The position numbers and the translations under genes were made by a program. A stretch of 64,000 nucleotides of DNA, from the NCBI RefSeq assembly GCF_007990635.1, contig NZ_AP019846.1:1922001-1986000 (forward strand), in the 5' to 3' direction. Source of the stretch: Leptotrichia hongkongensis (GTDB lineage: Bacteria > Fusobacteriota > Fusobacteriia > Fusobacteriales > Leptotrichiaceae). This document shows positions 1 through 8,764 of the stretch, piece after piece; the stretch's first letter is position 1, and each line of letters opens with the position of its first letter. The notes under the pieces are model-generated. The model was not told where the DNA came from and made no database searches. It saw only the letters and a list, made by a program, of their open reading frames with translations.

Positions 1-383
1 GAATTTTTTTGAAATAAAAACGAAACTCGCTACGTAAAACTTCGCTCAAACAATCGTTTTCATTCCAAAAAAATCACGACAATTTTAGATTAATTATAAT
101 GTTAGTTTAATTAATTCAAATAACAAGTAAAATTTCGTTAAAGGAAAAATAACTGTTTGAGATTTTGGTATAAAATCGAAACTGTGTTTAGTTAATTGTA
201 TCAAAATAATCTTTATTCAAAATCGAATTTTATTTTTCTTTTATAAGAAAATTTTGCGTAAAGCGTGAGTAGTTCGTAGAACTTTCGCAAACATTATTAA
301 GTGCTGATTAGTTAATTATACTAAAATAACTGTTATTGCGAAACAGAGAAGATGGCGTCTGATCTCCCTGCTTAAATAAACTT
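1..383 (+). repeat. Dispersed structured element, copy 1 (left end outside window)
   Basis: No gene is seen in bases 1-437. The stretch aligns by eye with 35040-35389: both contain a TTGAAATAAAAAC arm, an AAATCACGAC block, a long A-rich arm (140 on) pairing with a T-rich arm ending near 242, and a TTTTGCGTAAAGCG block. It ends with a weak hairpin around loop GGCGTCTG (355-362). Bases 270-383 also match the copy at 56070-56165, including a TTTCGC/GCGAAA pair. The promoter of the downstream carboxylase gene must lie inside or just after this element. Confidence 0.6.
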
Positions 384-437
384 AGATATAAACAAAATAA
401 AAAAATATAAAAAAAAAGAAAGAAAGGCGATGTATTT

Positions 438-1781
438 ATGATAAAAAAAGTATTAATTGCAAATCGTGGGGAAATTGCGGTTAGAATTATTAGAGCTTGT
501 AGAAATATGGGGATTTTGAGTGTTGCAATTTACTCAAAGGAAGATAAGGATAGTCTTCATATAAAATTGGCTGATCAAAGTATTTGCATTGGAGAAGGTC
601 CTGCAAGAAATAGTTATTTGAATAAGGAAAGTATCATTACGGCTGCCTTGAATGTGGGAGCAGATGCGATTCATCCTGGATACGGCTTTTTGTCGGAAAA
701 TTCAGAGTTTGTAAAAATGTGCGAGGAAAATGGAATAAACTTTATTGGTCCAACAGCCAAAGTTATTGACAGAATGGGAAATAAATCTCAGGCTAGAAAA
801 ACAATGATGGATGCTGGAGTCCCAGTTGTACCAGGAACAAAAGAACCTATTTACGATGTAGAATCTGGAATGAAAGCTGCGGAAAACATCGGCTACCCTG
901 TTATGGTAAAGGCTTCTTCTGGTGGTGGCGGAAAAGGGATGCGTGTTGTAAAGGATAGGAATGGTTTTGAATTTTTATTTAATGTGGCTCAGCGGGAATC
1001 TATAAATGCGTTTGGTGATGATACTATGTACATTGAAAAATTTATAGAAGATCCAAGACATATAGAAATTCAAGTAATTGCTGATAATTTTGGAAATGTA
1101 GTGGCTCTTGGGGAAAGAGACTGTTCCGTTCAGAGAAACCATCAAAAATTAGTAGAAGAATCGCCATCTCCTGCAATTTCCCCAGAAATTCGGGAAGCAC
1201 TAAATAAATATGCTATTCTGGCAGCAAAAGCAGTAAATTATACAAACGCTGGAACGATAGAATTTATAATGGGTGCGGATGGCTCATATTATTTTATGGA
1301 AATGAATACCCGAATTCAAGTAGAACACGGAGTTACTGAAATGGTGACAGGAACAGATTTAATCATTGAACAGATTAGAGTGGCAATGAATGAAAAATTA
1401 AGTTTTACACAGGAAGATATACAATTGCGAGGACATGCAATAGAATGTCGTATAAATGCAGAAATTCCTGAAAAAAACTTTATGCCAAGTCCAGGAAAAA
1501 TAACAAACATACATTTACCAGATGGTAATGGAATAAGAGTTGATACTGCCATTTACACAGGCTATACAATACCAACTGAATATGATTCAATGATTTCCAA
1601 AATTATAGTTCACGCTCCAACTCGTGAAATGGCACTTCAAAAAATGCGTTCAGCACTAAACGAAACTGTTATTTTAGGTGTAGAAACTAACTTAGATTTT
1701 CAATATCAAATCATGAGAAACGAGGTTTTCTGTCAAGGAAAAGCAACTACAAGTTTTATTGAAAATGTATTGCTTTATTAA
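438..1781 (+). CDS. accC: Biotin carboxylase subunit (AccC-type)
   Basis: This 447-residue protein is the usual length of a stand-alone biotin carboxylase, which uses ATP and bicarbonate to carboxylate the biotin of a carrier protein. Seen: the N-terminal MIKKVLIANRGEIAVRI motif, an ATP-grasp glycine loop SSGGGGKGMR near residue 160, and the EMNTRIQVEH catalytic segment near residue 290. The usual Pro after this His is Gly here. An AAAGAAAGG ribosome site precedes the ATG. A PxpA gene follows after 32 bases, so the carboxylase probably belongs to a 5-oxoproline or related biotin-dependent pathway, not only to fatty acid synthesis. Carrier and carboxyltransferase partners are not in the window. 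Confidence 0.9.
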   Translation: MIKKVLIANRGEIAVRIIRACRNMGILSVAIYSKEDKDSLHIKLADQSICIGEGPARNSYLNKESIITAALNVGADAIHPGYGFLSENSEFVKMCEENGINFIGPTAKVIDRMGNKSQARKTMMDAGVPVVPGTKEPIYDVESGMKAAENIGYPVMVKASSGGGGKGMRVVKDRNGFEFLFNVAQRESINAFGDDTMYIEKFIEDPRHIEIQVIADNFGNVVALGERDCSVQRNHQKLVEESPSPAISPEIREALNKYAILAAKAVNYTNAGTIEFIMGADGSYYFMEMNTRIQVEHGVTEMVTGTDLIIEQIRVAMNEKLSFTQEDIQLRGHAIECRINAEIPEKNFMPSPGKITNIHLPDGNGIRVDTAIYTGYTIPTEYDSMISKIIVHAPTREMALQKMRSALNETVILGVETNLDFQYQIMRNEVFCQGKATTSFIENVLLY

Positions 1782-1813
1782 AAATTTAAATAAAAAATGA
1801 AAAGAGGTAAAAT

Positions 1814-2584
1814 ATGGCTTTTAAAGTGGATTTGAACTGTGATTTGGGAGAAAGTTTCGGTAATTATAAAATTGGAGGAGATGATAAAATTATTCCTCTT
1901 ATTTCCAGTGCTAATGTAGCTTGCGGATTTCATGCAGGAGATCCTGTCGTTATGAAAAAAACGATAGAAACTGCTAAAAAAAATAACATTGGAATAGGAG
2001 CTCACCCTGGATTTCTCGACTTAATGGGATTTGGACGGCGTGAAATGAAGATTTCAATAGACGAAGCGAAAGCTTATGTGCTGTATCAATTAGGAGCTTT
2101 AGGAGCTTTTTGTAAAAGTGAAGGTGTAAAACTGCAACACGTAAAGCCTCACGGAGCTTTGTATAATATGGCCGCAAAAGACTATAATCTATCAAAGGCT
2201 ATTTGTGAGGCTATTGCTGATTTTGACAGTTCTCTCATAATTCTTGGACTTTCAGGAAGCGAAACTTTAAGAGCTGCAAAAGACCTAGGTTTAAAACATG
2301 CCAGCGAAGTTTTTGCAGACAGGGCTTACGAGGAAGATGGAAGCCTTGTGGCACGTTCAAAGGAAGGGGCAATGATTCACGATGAAAACGAAGCAATAGA
2401 ACGTGTAATAAAAATGATAAAGGAACAAAAAGTAACTTCAATAACAGGAAAAGAAATAGCGATAAAGGCTGATTCCATTTGTGTTCACGGCGATGGTGAA
2501 AAAGCTTTGCTTTTTGTAAAAAAAATACGTGAAAAATTAGAAAATGAAGGAATTATAATTCAAAAATTATCAGAAATCATATAA
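1814..2584 (+). CDS. pxpA: 5-oxoprolinase subunit A (LamB/YcsF family)
   Basis: The 256-residue protein matches the LamB/YcsF (PxpA) family in full length: [12 protein letters not shown] at the start, then [20 protein letters not shown] and KPHGALYN, and a C-terminal SICVHGDG. PxpA works with PxpB and PxpC to open 5-oxoproline (pyroglutamate) to glutamate using ATP. It is cytoplasmic and follows the biotin carboxylase in an apparent operon (AAGAGG ribosome site). PxpB and PxpC are not seen here, and the 437 bases upstream of the carboxylase hold no gene, so they must lie elsewhere. Confidence 0.9.
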   Translation: MAFKVDLNCDLGESFGNYKIGGDDKIIPLISSANVACGFHAGDPVVMKKTIETAKKNNIGIGAHPGFLDLMGFGRREMKISIDEAKAYVLYQLGALGAFCKSEGVKLQHVKPHGALYNMAAKDYNLSKAICEAIADFDSSLIILGLSGSETLRAAKDLGLKHASEVFADRAYEEDGSLVARSKEGAMIHDENEAIERVIKMIKEQKVTSITGKEIAIKADSICVHGDGEKALLFVKKIREKLENEGIIIQKLSEII

Positions 2585-2675
2585 TAAATTTGTAGTTTGT
2601 TAATTAATTGAATTAAGTAAATCTAAAAAATAAGAAAGGAGTTTTATTATTTTTCTTAAAAAATAAAATTAAAAA

Positions 2676-3551
2676 ATGAGTTTATTATCAAATATTGCAG
2701 TGCCAATCGCAAAATTGGTGAATATGAAAAAATATAAGGAAAAAGATTTTTTAAATCCAAGAAGAGATACAGATTTTTTGAATAAAAAAAATTTTGACAA
2801 GTCGCTTATTACTGACGAACAATTTATTGATGAATATCAAGTTCTGACAGTTTTTTCAGAAGAAAACTATAACAAGCATGTTGTTTTTTTACACGGCGGA
2901 GCTTATGTAATGCGTGCTGTCAAAGCTCACAAAAATATTATTGAAAAATTAGTTAAGAAATTTCATTTAAAAGTTACATTCATTGACTATCCGCTTGCTC
3001 CAGAAAATACTGCTGACAAAGCTCATAGAGTATTAATGGATGCCTACAGACATATAACTAATAACTATAAAGATGATGAATTTTACTTATTTGGTGATTC
3101 TTCTGGCGGTGGCTTGGCACTTGCATTTTTACAAATATTGAAAAATAAGGAAGATTTGCCATTTCCAAAGAAAACTGCATTAATGTCACCTTGGGTCGAT
3201 GTTTCAATGACAAATGAAGAAATACCTGAATTTGCAGAAAAAGATCCTCTCTTGCCACTGAATGGGCTTGTTATAACAGGAAAACAGTTTGCAGGAGAAC
3301 TGGATGTGAAAAATCCTATGATTTCACCAATTTATGGAAATATGGATAATCTTGGAGAAATTTTTCTAATTTTTGGGACAAATGAAATTTTGTATCCTGA
3401 TTGCTTAAAATTAAGCGATATGCTTGAAGTTGCGATTGGAACAAGCGTAGAAATAAAAATCGGGGAAAATTTGTGCCACGACTGGATTTTGGCACCTCTC
3501 AAGGAATCAGAAGAAACTATTGATGAAATCGGAAATTTTTTTCTGAAATAA
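2676..3551 (+). CDS. Alpha/beta hydrolase (hormone-sensitive-lipase-like esterase)
   Basis: A 291-residue cytoplasmic protein with the HSL-type esterase signature: oxyanion motif HGGAYV near residue 74 and nucleophile elbow GDSSGGG near 143, with a candidate His in the late LCHDW motif. No signal peptide is seen. The substrate cannot be predicted; such enzymes cut short acyl esters. The start is awkward: the only nearby purine-rich site (AGAAAGGAG, 2632-2640) is about 35 bases before the ATG, and an in-frame stop at 2670 excludes an upstream start. The next in-frame ATG is codon 17 and has no better site. Confidence 0.8.
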   Translation: MSLLSNIAVPIAKLVNMKKYKEKDFLNPRRDTDFLNKKNFDKSLITDEQFIDEYQVLTVFSEENYNKHVVFLHGGAYVMRAVKAHKNIIEKLVKKFHLKVTFIDYPLAPENTADKAHRVLMDAYRHITNNYKDDEFYLFGDSSGGGLALAFLQILKNKEDLPFPKKTALMSPWVDVSMTNEEIPEFAEKDPLLPLNGLVITGKQFAGELDVKNPMISPIYGNMDNLGEIFLIFGTNEILYPDCLKLSDMLEVAIGTSVEIKIGENLCHDWILAPLKESEETIDEIGNFFLK

Positions 3552-3583
3552 AATAAAAAATAATAAAACGAGGAATTTTAATT

Positions 3584-4285
3584 ATGTCTGAAAAAAAACA
3601 AAAAAAGAATATAGAAAACAATGAAATTAGCAAAAGAATTGATAAGGAAAAACACGAAGAAATTCTTAAAATTTATAAAGAAATAAAAAAAGGTATCGGA
3701 AAAGCTATAGAAGGCTATAAAAAGGCTTGGAAAGGTACAGAAAAAGAAGTATTTGCAGAAATGGCATTTTGTATTCTGACACCTCAGTCAAAAGCAAAAA
3801 ATGCTTGGCAAGCCATTACAACTTTGGTGGAAAATGGACTGCTTTACAACGGAAAGCCTGAAGAAATAGTAGAATTTCTAAATATTGTCAGATTTAAGAA
3901 TAATAAATCACGATACTTGGTGGAATTACGGGAATTAATGACAAAAGATGGAAAATTGCAGCCAAAAAAAATATTATCAGAAATTGGAGATACTCTTGAA
4001 AAAAGAAAATGGATTTTGAAAAATATTAAAGGAATGGGATTAAAAGAGGCAAATCACGTATTGCGAAATCTTGGATTTGGAGAAAATATTGCTATTTTAG
4101 ATAGACACATTCTAAGAAATCTTAAATCACTTAATATAATTAGTGAAATTCCTAAAACAATAACAGAAAAAAAATACTATGAAATTGAAGAAAAAATGCA
4201 GGAATATTCAGAATTTTCTAAAATAAAAATGGACGAGCTGGACTTGGTTTTATGGTACAAGGAAGCTGGCGAAATTTTTAAATAA
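3584..4285 (+). CDS. ogg: 8-oxoguanine DNA glycosylase/AP lyase (Ogg2-like, HhH-GPD)
   Basis: The 233-residue protein carries a helix-hairpin-helix GPD core: KGMGLKEANHVLRN followed by ILDRHILRNL, where the Lys and Asp would be the catalytic pair. The AFCILTPQSKA segment and overall length fit the Ogg2/AGOG-like branch that removes oxidised guanine and nicks the abasic site. The C-terminal four-Cys iron-sulfur cluster of classical endonuclease III is absent. It sits 32 bases after the hydrolase gene with an ACGAGG ribosome site. The first 30 residues are a Lys/Glu-rich extension. Family is likely; exact substrate is inferred. Confidence 0.8.
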   Translation: MSEKKQKKNIENNEISKRIDKEKHEEILKIYKEIKKGIGKAIEGYKKAWKGTEKEVFAEMAFCILTPQSKAKNAWQAITTLVENGLLYNGKPEEIVEFLNIVRFKNNKSRYLVELRELMTKDGKLQPKKILSEIGDTLEKRKWILKNIKGMGLKEANHVLRNLGFGENIAILDRHILRNLKSLNIISEIPKTITEKKYYEIEEKMQEYSEFSKIKMDELDLVLWYKEAGEIFK

Positions 4286-4435
4286 TTTTATAGTGAATTC
4301 TTTTTCAAAATATGATAAAATATTATTGGAAAAATATTATAAATATCAAATTACACATAATTTAACTTTAAAAAATAAATTTATAAATTAAGATTCAAAA
4401 AACAATATTAAAGTATTGAAAGGAGAGTGTTTTTT

Positions 4436-7372
4436 ATGACTTCTAATTTAAAGCAATTAAAAAATGATATAAAAAAAAGGTCAATCCTTATCGGAATAGC
4501 TGCTTTGCTAGTTAGCTGCGGCGGAGGCGGAGGTGGTGGCGGAGGTTCAACATCAGCTGCAACACCAACTACACCAAGTACACCAACAACTCCTGCTACA
4601 CAGCCTACTACCCCGGCACCTGTAACAAATAAGCCAACTGTAACAACAGCAGCAGCTGGGTTAACATGGAATGATACAACTCTATCATACAACAAAGATA
4701 ACCCACATAACAATTCAAATACTGCACTTACAGGTTCGAATGTTAAAGTAGGAATTATTGACGTTGGATTTGAAAACTCAACTTTTTCAGCTGATCTTAC
4801 ACAAAAATTTGGAAGCCGTTTAACAAAACTTACAGTTCCAGGATTCACATCACAAGCTACCGCAAATGATGACCATGGAATAGTTGTCGCTGATCTTGCA
4901 GCAGGCGCTTCTAATGGAATTGCTAAAGGTGCCAGTGTTTATGCAATTGATGCAGCAAAACATGAAGCAGACAAAGGAACATACCCTCATGTAACATTAG
5001 ATATGTATCAACAACTAAAAAATCATGGTGTTACTATTTATAACCAATCTTTTGGAATTGATGGAGTTGTGACAGATTTTACCAGCATTCCAACTTCAAG
5101 CCGTTATTATGGTTATCAAATAGGAAATGATATCCTTAACTTCTATAAAAACGAAGTAAATAGCGGTTCATTATTTGTATGGGCTGCAGGAAATGACTCG
5201 TCTGATAAACAACCTACTCTTGAAGGAGGATTACCATATTTTGAAAACAGCCTTCAAAAAGGATGGATAAATGTTGTTGCATTAACTTCAAAAGTCGAAT
5301 CAAAATTGGGAGACACCAGCTGGAATAACTTGACTCCCCTTTCGCCAGCAGGAGTTGCTAAGAACTGGACTGTAACTGCGGTTGGAGATCAAACATTTAC
5401 AATAAAAGGACAAAATTATGTTGGTGGAGGTTCTTCTTTTGCAGCGCCACTTGTAACAGGAACTGCGGCATTGCTTAAAGAAAAATATCCTTGGATGGAT
5501 GCCAGCCTAATTCGTCAAACAATCTTATCAACTGCAACAGATATAGGAGCAGTCGGAGTTGATGAAGTTTATGGATGGGGACTTTTAAATATTGATAAAG
5601 CACTTAAAGGACCTGCATTATTTGATAAAAGACTAGCACTTGGAGATACTGTAAATATTAATATTCCTAATGGAAGTTATACTTTCTCAAATAATATTTC
5701 AGGAAATGCTGGTGTAGTTAAAGATGGAAATGGAGATTTGATTTTATCTGGACACTCTACATTTACAGGACCTACAACAGTAAATGCAGGAAGATTGCAA
5801 GTAAACGGTGTTTATTCTTCCTCTATTAGTGTAAGAAGACAAGCTACTCTTTCCACAAATAATGCTGTAATAAAAAATGATATTACAAATAATGGAACTC
5901 TAGAAAACTCTGGTTCAACACAAATTAGTGGAAATTATCAGGCTTTAGAAAATTCGAGGGTTGTATCAGATTTAAATTCTAATATTCATGTAAAAGGAAA
6001 AGTTAATTTAAACAATTCAAGACTTGAAATTAAGCCAGAAGAAAATGGTGAAAGAAAATACGTAACAGCTAACGGGACTACACAAAATGTAATTACGTCA
6101 GATAATAAAATTGATGGAAACTTTGAAAATGTAAATACTGATGATATGCTAAATGCTAAAATCAATCAAAACGAAAATACTGTTTCAGCAGAAGTAACCA
6201 GAAAAAATGTACTAGACTATGTAGAAAAAATAGCAGAATCTGACGAAATGCAGAAAAATACTGCTCAAAACTTGGAAACTGCTTTCCAAAACCTAGATCA
6301 AAGCATTGAAAATGGTACTGCTGGAAATGTAGCTCAATTTGAAAGAAAAGCCGCTACTCTACAGGCTCTTACTTCTTCTAACAGAGCTGCAGTCTTAGAC
6401 AGTCTGTCTGGACAAATCTATGCTTCTGCACAAGCACTTACATTCCAACATTCACAAACTGTAAACAAGGACTTGTCAAACAGATTAGTTATGCTTGGAA
6501 CTCTTGACAATGTTGGGGATAAATTTGGACTATGGATTTCTGGGTTTGGTGCCAATGGTACGCTAAAACAGGATGGATACGGCAAGGGAGATACTAAAGT
6601 TGCTGGTGGACAGGTCGGAGTGGACAAGCAGTTTGGTGAAAATCTCATCTTAGGTACTGCACTGTCTTATTCAAAAGCTGATGTTAAATTTGACAGATAT
6701 GGTGGAAAATCTGATGCTAACAACTTCGGAGTTTCGTTATATGGAAGATTAGGAAACAAGGATGTTCCGTTCTACCTTCAAGGCCGTCTTGGTATCGGAT
6801 TTGTTGACAGTGATGTTGAAAGAGACATTATTTTAAGCAATAATGACTTTACAAGAGCAAAAATAAATCACAATGACAAAGTTTATTCTGGATATCTGGA
6901 AACAGGATATGACATAAAAAATAGTAATGGAGATTTCGTTGTAACACCATTTGTGGGATTAACTCACGATACAGTGGTAAGAGGTTCATTCTCTGAAGAG
7001 AAGAGCCAGTTCGGACTGACTGCTGACAAGAAGAACTACAACCAGACAGCAGCATTACTTGGACTTAGAGTTGGGAAATCTGTAAACTGGAACAACGGAA
7101 GCAAGACTACATTCCAAGGTTATGTAACACATCAGAGAGCATTCAATGATCAGGACTTGAGCTTTGACGCAAGATACACTGGACTGCCTGGAGCAACTTT
7201 CAAGGTAAAAGGTATTGGACTTTCTAAGAACAAGACTTGGGCTGGAATTGGAGCATTGACAGAAGTGAATTCTGGATTTGGATGGTATGTGAACTATGAC
7301 GGTTCTATTGACAGTGGAAAAGGTAAAGGTAATAACAATGTCTTCACTACTGGACTTAGATTCAACTTCTAA
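4436..7372 (+). CDS. S8 (subtilisin-type) serine protease autotransporter, lipoprotein type, copy 1
   Basis: About 978 residues. A GTG at 4427 extends the frame but lies 2 bases after AAGGAG; the ATG at 4436 is 11 bases after it and is preferred. Numbered from this ATG: hydrophobic segment with lipobox LLVSC (Cys28), a run of nine Gly, a Thr/Pro-rich linker, then an S8 protease with candidate Asp109 (GIIDVG), His147 (DDHG), Asn253 (AAGN) and Ser334 (GGSSFAAP). A PATR-like beta-strand repeat (GDLILSGHSTFTG) and a C-terminal barrel ending in LRFNF follow. This is the NalP/SphB1-like layout, so it is probably surface-anchored or self-released and may process other surface proteins. The last 390 residues are nearly identical to those of the gene at 21201. 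Confidence 0.9.
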   Translation: MTSNLKQLKNDIKKRSILIGIAALLVSCGGGGGGGGGSTSAATPTTPSTPTTPATQPTTPAPVTNKPTVTTAAAGLTWNDTTLSYNKDNPHNNSNTALTGSNVKVGIIDVGFENSTFSADLTQKFGSRLTKLTVPGFTSQATANDDHGIVVADLAAGASNGIAKGASVYAIDAAKHEADKGTYPHVTLDMYQQLKNHGVTIYNQSFGIDGVVTDFTSIPTSSRYYGYQIGNDILNFYKNEVNSGSLFVWAAGNDSSDKQPTLEGGLPYFENSLQKGWINVVALTSKVESKLGDTSWNNLTPLSPAGVAKNWTVTAVGDQTFTIKGQNYVGGGSSFAAPLVTGTAALLKEKYPWMDASLIRQTILSTATDIGAVGVDEVYGWGLLNIDKALKGPALFDKRLALGDTVNINIPNGSYTFSNNISGNAGVVKDGNGDLILSGHSTFTGPTTVNAGRLQVNGVYSSSISVRRQATLSTNNAVIKNDITNNGTLENSGSTQISGNYQALENSRVVSDLNSNIHVKGKVNLNNSRLEIKPEENGERKYVTANGTTQNVITSDNKIDGNFENVNTDDMLNAKINQNENTVSAEVTRKNVLDYVEKIAESDEMQKNTAQNLETAFQNLDQSIENGTAGNVAQFERKAATLQALTSSNRAAVLDSLSGQIYASAQALTFQHSQTVNKDLSNRLVMLGTLDNVGDKFGLWISGFGANGTLKQDGYGKGDTKVAGGQVGVDKQFGENLILGTALSYSKADVKFDRYGGKSDANNFGVSLYGRLGNKDVPFYLQGRLGIGFVDSDVERDIILSNNDFTRAKINHNDKVYSGYLETGYDIKNSNGDFVVTPFVGLTHDTVVRGSFSEEKSQFGLTADKKNYNQTAALLGLRVGKSVNWNNGSKTTFQGYVTHQRAFNDQDLSFDARYTGLPGATFKVKGIGLSKNKTWAGIGALTEVNSGFGWYVNYDGSIDSGKGKGNNNVFTTGLRFNF

Positions 7373-7411
7373 TATGATTTTGTCATAAATAATTACTTCT
7401 AAGATAGGAAG

Positions 7412-7446
7412 GCTGTAACATAAAATTTGAGTTACAGCTTTTCTTG
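7412..7446 (+). terminator. Rho-independent terminator of autotransporter copy 1
   Basis: Perfect 8-bp stem GCTGTAAC/GTTACAGC with an 11-base loop, followed by TTTTCTTG. It lies 40 bases after the stop codon. The rest of the gap up to 7680 is AT-rich and shows no gene. Confidence 0.75.
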
Positions 7447-7689
7447 TTTACTTAGACTTTTTTTATACTAACTCCCATTTATAAAATGAGAATAAATTTT
7501 TTAATAGTGATATTCAGTAGTTAATTTACAATTATTCAATTTTTTTATTTTATGCTAAATCCTGTTAAAAAAATGAAAACCATATCTTAGAATTAATTGG
7601 AAATATTAGGTTTATATCTTTTATAAAAAAGTTTGTAATAAACTCGTTATTTAAATGAGGTTTAGTATAAAATTATAAAAATGACTTTA

Positions 7690-7718
7690 TTGACTTTTGG
7701 TATAACAAGTGTTACAAT
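7690..7718 (+). promoter_or_regulatory. bioY promoter with palindromic operator candidate
   Basis: TTGACT (7690-7695), a 17-base spacer and TACAAT (7713-7718) form a near-consensus housekeeping promoter. The palindrome TAACAAGTGTTA (7703-7714) lies across the spacer and the -10 edge, a position expected for a repressor. A biotin-responsive repressor such as BirA is an obvious candidate because the gene is bioY, but that is inference. The leader is only about 25 bases, so no riboswitch fits. Confidence 0.6.
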
Positions 7719-7749
7719 ATTATAAATGAAAAAAATGGAGGTTTTAATT

Positions 7750-8322
7750 ATGAAACAGAATGCTTTGATTAACAATATCATTAAAATTGAAACAAAAGAA
7801 AAAGAAATTTTAAAAAATGTTCTTTTAGTATTTGGTGGAACTGTATTTTTATCTATACTGGCACAAATCTTAATTCCATTAAAGCCTGTACCAATTACTC
7901 TTGGATCATTTGCAGTTACATTAATGGGACTGTTATACGGTAGAAAATTAGCAACAGCAACTATTCTTTCATATGTAGTGGCTGGTACAGCTGGAATCCC
8001 TGTTTTTGCTAACTTTAAGACAGGCGTACTATTTTCACCAAGTGGCGGATATATTTTTGGATATATTGTTGCTGCAATATTTCTAGGGTATTTGGCTGAT
8101 AAAGGATTTACAAAATCTTATGCAAAAACAATTTTAGCATTAATAATTGCCAATGTAATTATTTATGCATTAGGAGTATTGCAATTATCGTTATTTGTAC
8201 CTAACAAAGACGTATTTAAATTAGGGGTTTATCCTTTCTTAATAGGAGATACTCTAAAAATGTTGGTAGTTGCCTCTTTAGTTCCAACATTATGGAAATT
8301 CGTTCCTAAAAATGATAAATAA
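7750..8322 (+). CDS. bioY: Biotin transporter BioY (ECF S component)
   Basis: A 190-residue membrane protein with about six hydrophobic helices and the BioY hallmarks PLKPVPITLGSFAV, LMGLLYGRK, AGIPVFANF and FSPSGGYIFGY. BioY binds and imports biotin, alone or with an energy-coupling module; no such module is in the window. The start at 7750 is chosen because GGAGG (7737-7741) is 8 bases away, whereas the in-frame ATG at 7726 has no ribosome site and lies at the predicted transcription start. Imported biotin could serve the carboxylase at 438-1781. Confidence 0.92.
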   Translation: MKQNALINNIIKIETKEKEILKNVLLVFGGTVFLSILAQILIPLKPVPITLGSFAVTLMGLLYGRKLATATILSYVVAGTAGIPVFANFKTGVLFSPSGGYIFGYIVAAIFLGYLADKGFTKSYAKTILALIIANVIIYALGVLQLSLFVPNKDVFKLGVYPFLIGDTLKMLVVASLVPTLWKFVPKNDK

Positions 8323-8340
8323 TAAAATTTTAAATATTAT

Positions 8341-8384
8341 AAATTCCCATTTTTATGAAAAATCTAGATGGGGATTTTTTTTAT
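8341..8384 (+). terminator. Terminator of bioY
   Basis: Stem TTCCCAT/ATGGGGA (one G-U) followed by eight T residues, about 20 bases after the bioY stop. Confidence 0.65.
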
Positions 8385-8469
8385 GTAACTAAAATCACGC
8401 TATAATTCTAAAAAAATGTTGTACAATAAAAGTGGAGAAAAAATTAAATTTGAAATTGATTTGGAAAGT

Positions 8470-8583
8470 TATATATGAAACTAAGTAATTTTTTTACTTG
8501 GTCTTATATATCTTCTTTATCTTTCATTCAGTTAAGTGCACTTTAACATCAGTTAAATCTGTATTATAAAGTGCATTTTTTTA
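8470..8583 (+). ncRNA. Possible small structured RNA between bioY and the metal regulator
   Basis: After the bioY terminator there is a long hairpin: 8470-8487 pairs with 8495-8512 over about 18 pairs with one A-C mismatch and two G-U pairs. A second hairpin follows (TGCACTTT 8537-8544 with AAAGTGCA 8568-8575) and then a T-run, which is terminator-like. No reading frame in this stretch needs that terminator. A TATAAT-like box occurs near 8400 but no good -35 was found, so transcription is unproven. Confidence 0.3.
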
Positions 8584-8671
8584 TTTACCAGATTTTAAAA
8601 GTATTTTTAGTATAACAATTATAATTTTTAAATCAATCTTACTAATTCTTTAAAAGTTTTATTAATTAGTA

Positions 8672-8743
8672 TTGACAATTTAAATATTTGGTGGTAATAT
8701 AACATTGTTAGGTTTACCTAATTTTACAATTAGGCGTATCTAA
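8672..8743 (+). promoter_or_regulatory. Promoter and two DtxR-type operators of the metal-uptake operon
   Basis: TTGACA (8672-8677), a 17-base spacer and TAATAT (8695-8700) form a promoter. Just downstream lie two palindromes, TTAGGTTTACCTAA (8708-8721, perfect) and TTAGGCGTATCTAA (8730-8743, imperfect), with centres 22 bases apart, two helical turns. They resemble the DtxR/IdeR box (TTAGGTTAGGCTAACC). Binding by the product of the first gene, with metal as co-repressor, is the natural inference. Confidence 0.75.
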
Positions 8744-8764
8744 AACAGAAAGAAAGGAGTTGAG

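Noticed and set aside
4530-4560. GGN repeats at the start of the autotransporter as a phase-variable tract
   Set aside because: The triplets are mixed (GGC, GGA, GGT) and in-frame, so length change would alter Gly number but not switch the gene off.
4408-4848. Minus-strand frame of 146 codons with a long Pro run
   Set aside because: It is the shadow of the Gly-run of the autotransporter on the plus strand; no ribosome site and no sensible composition.
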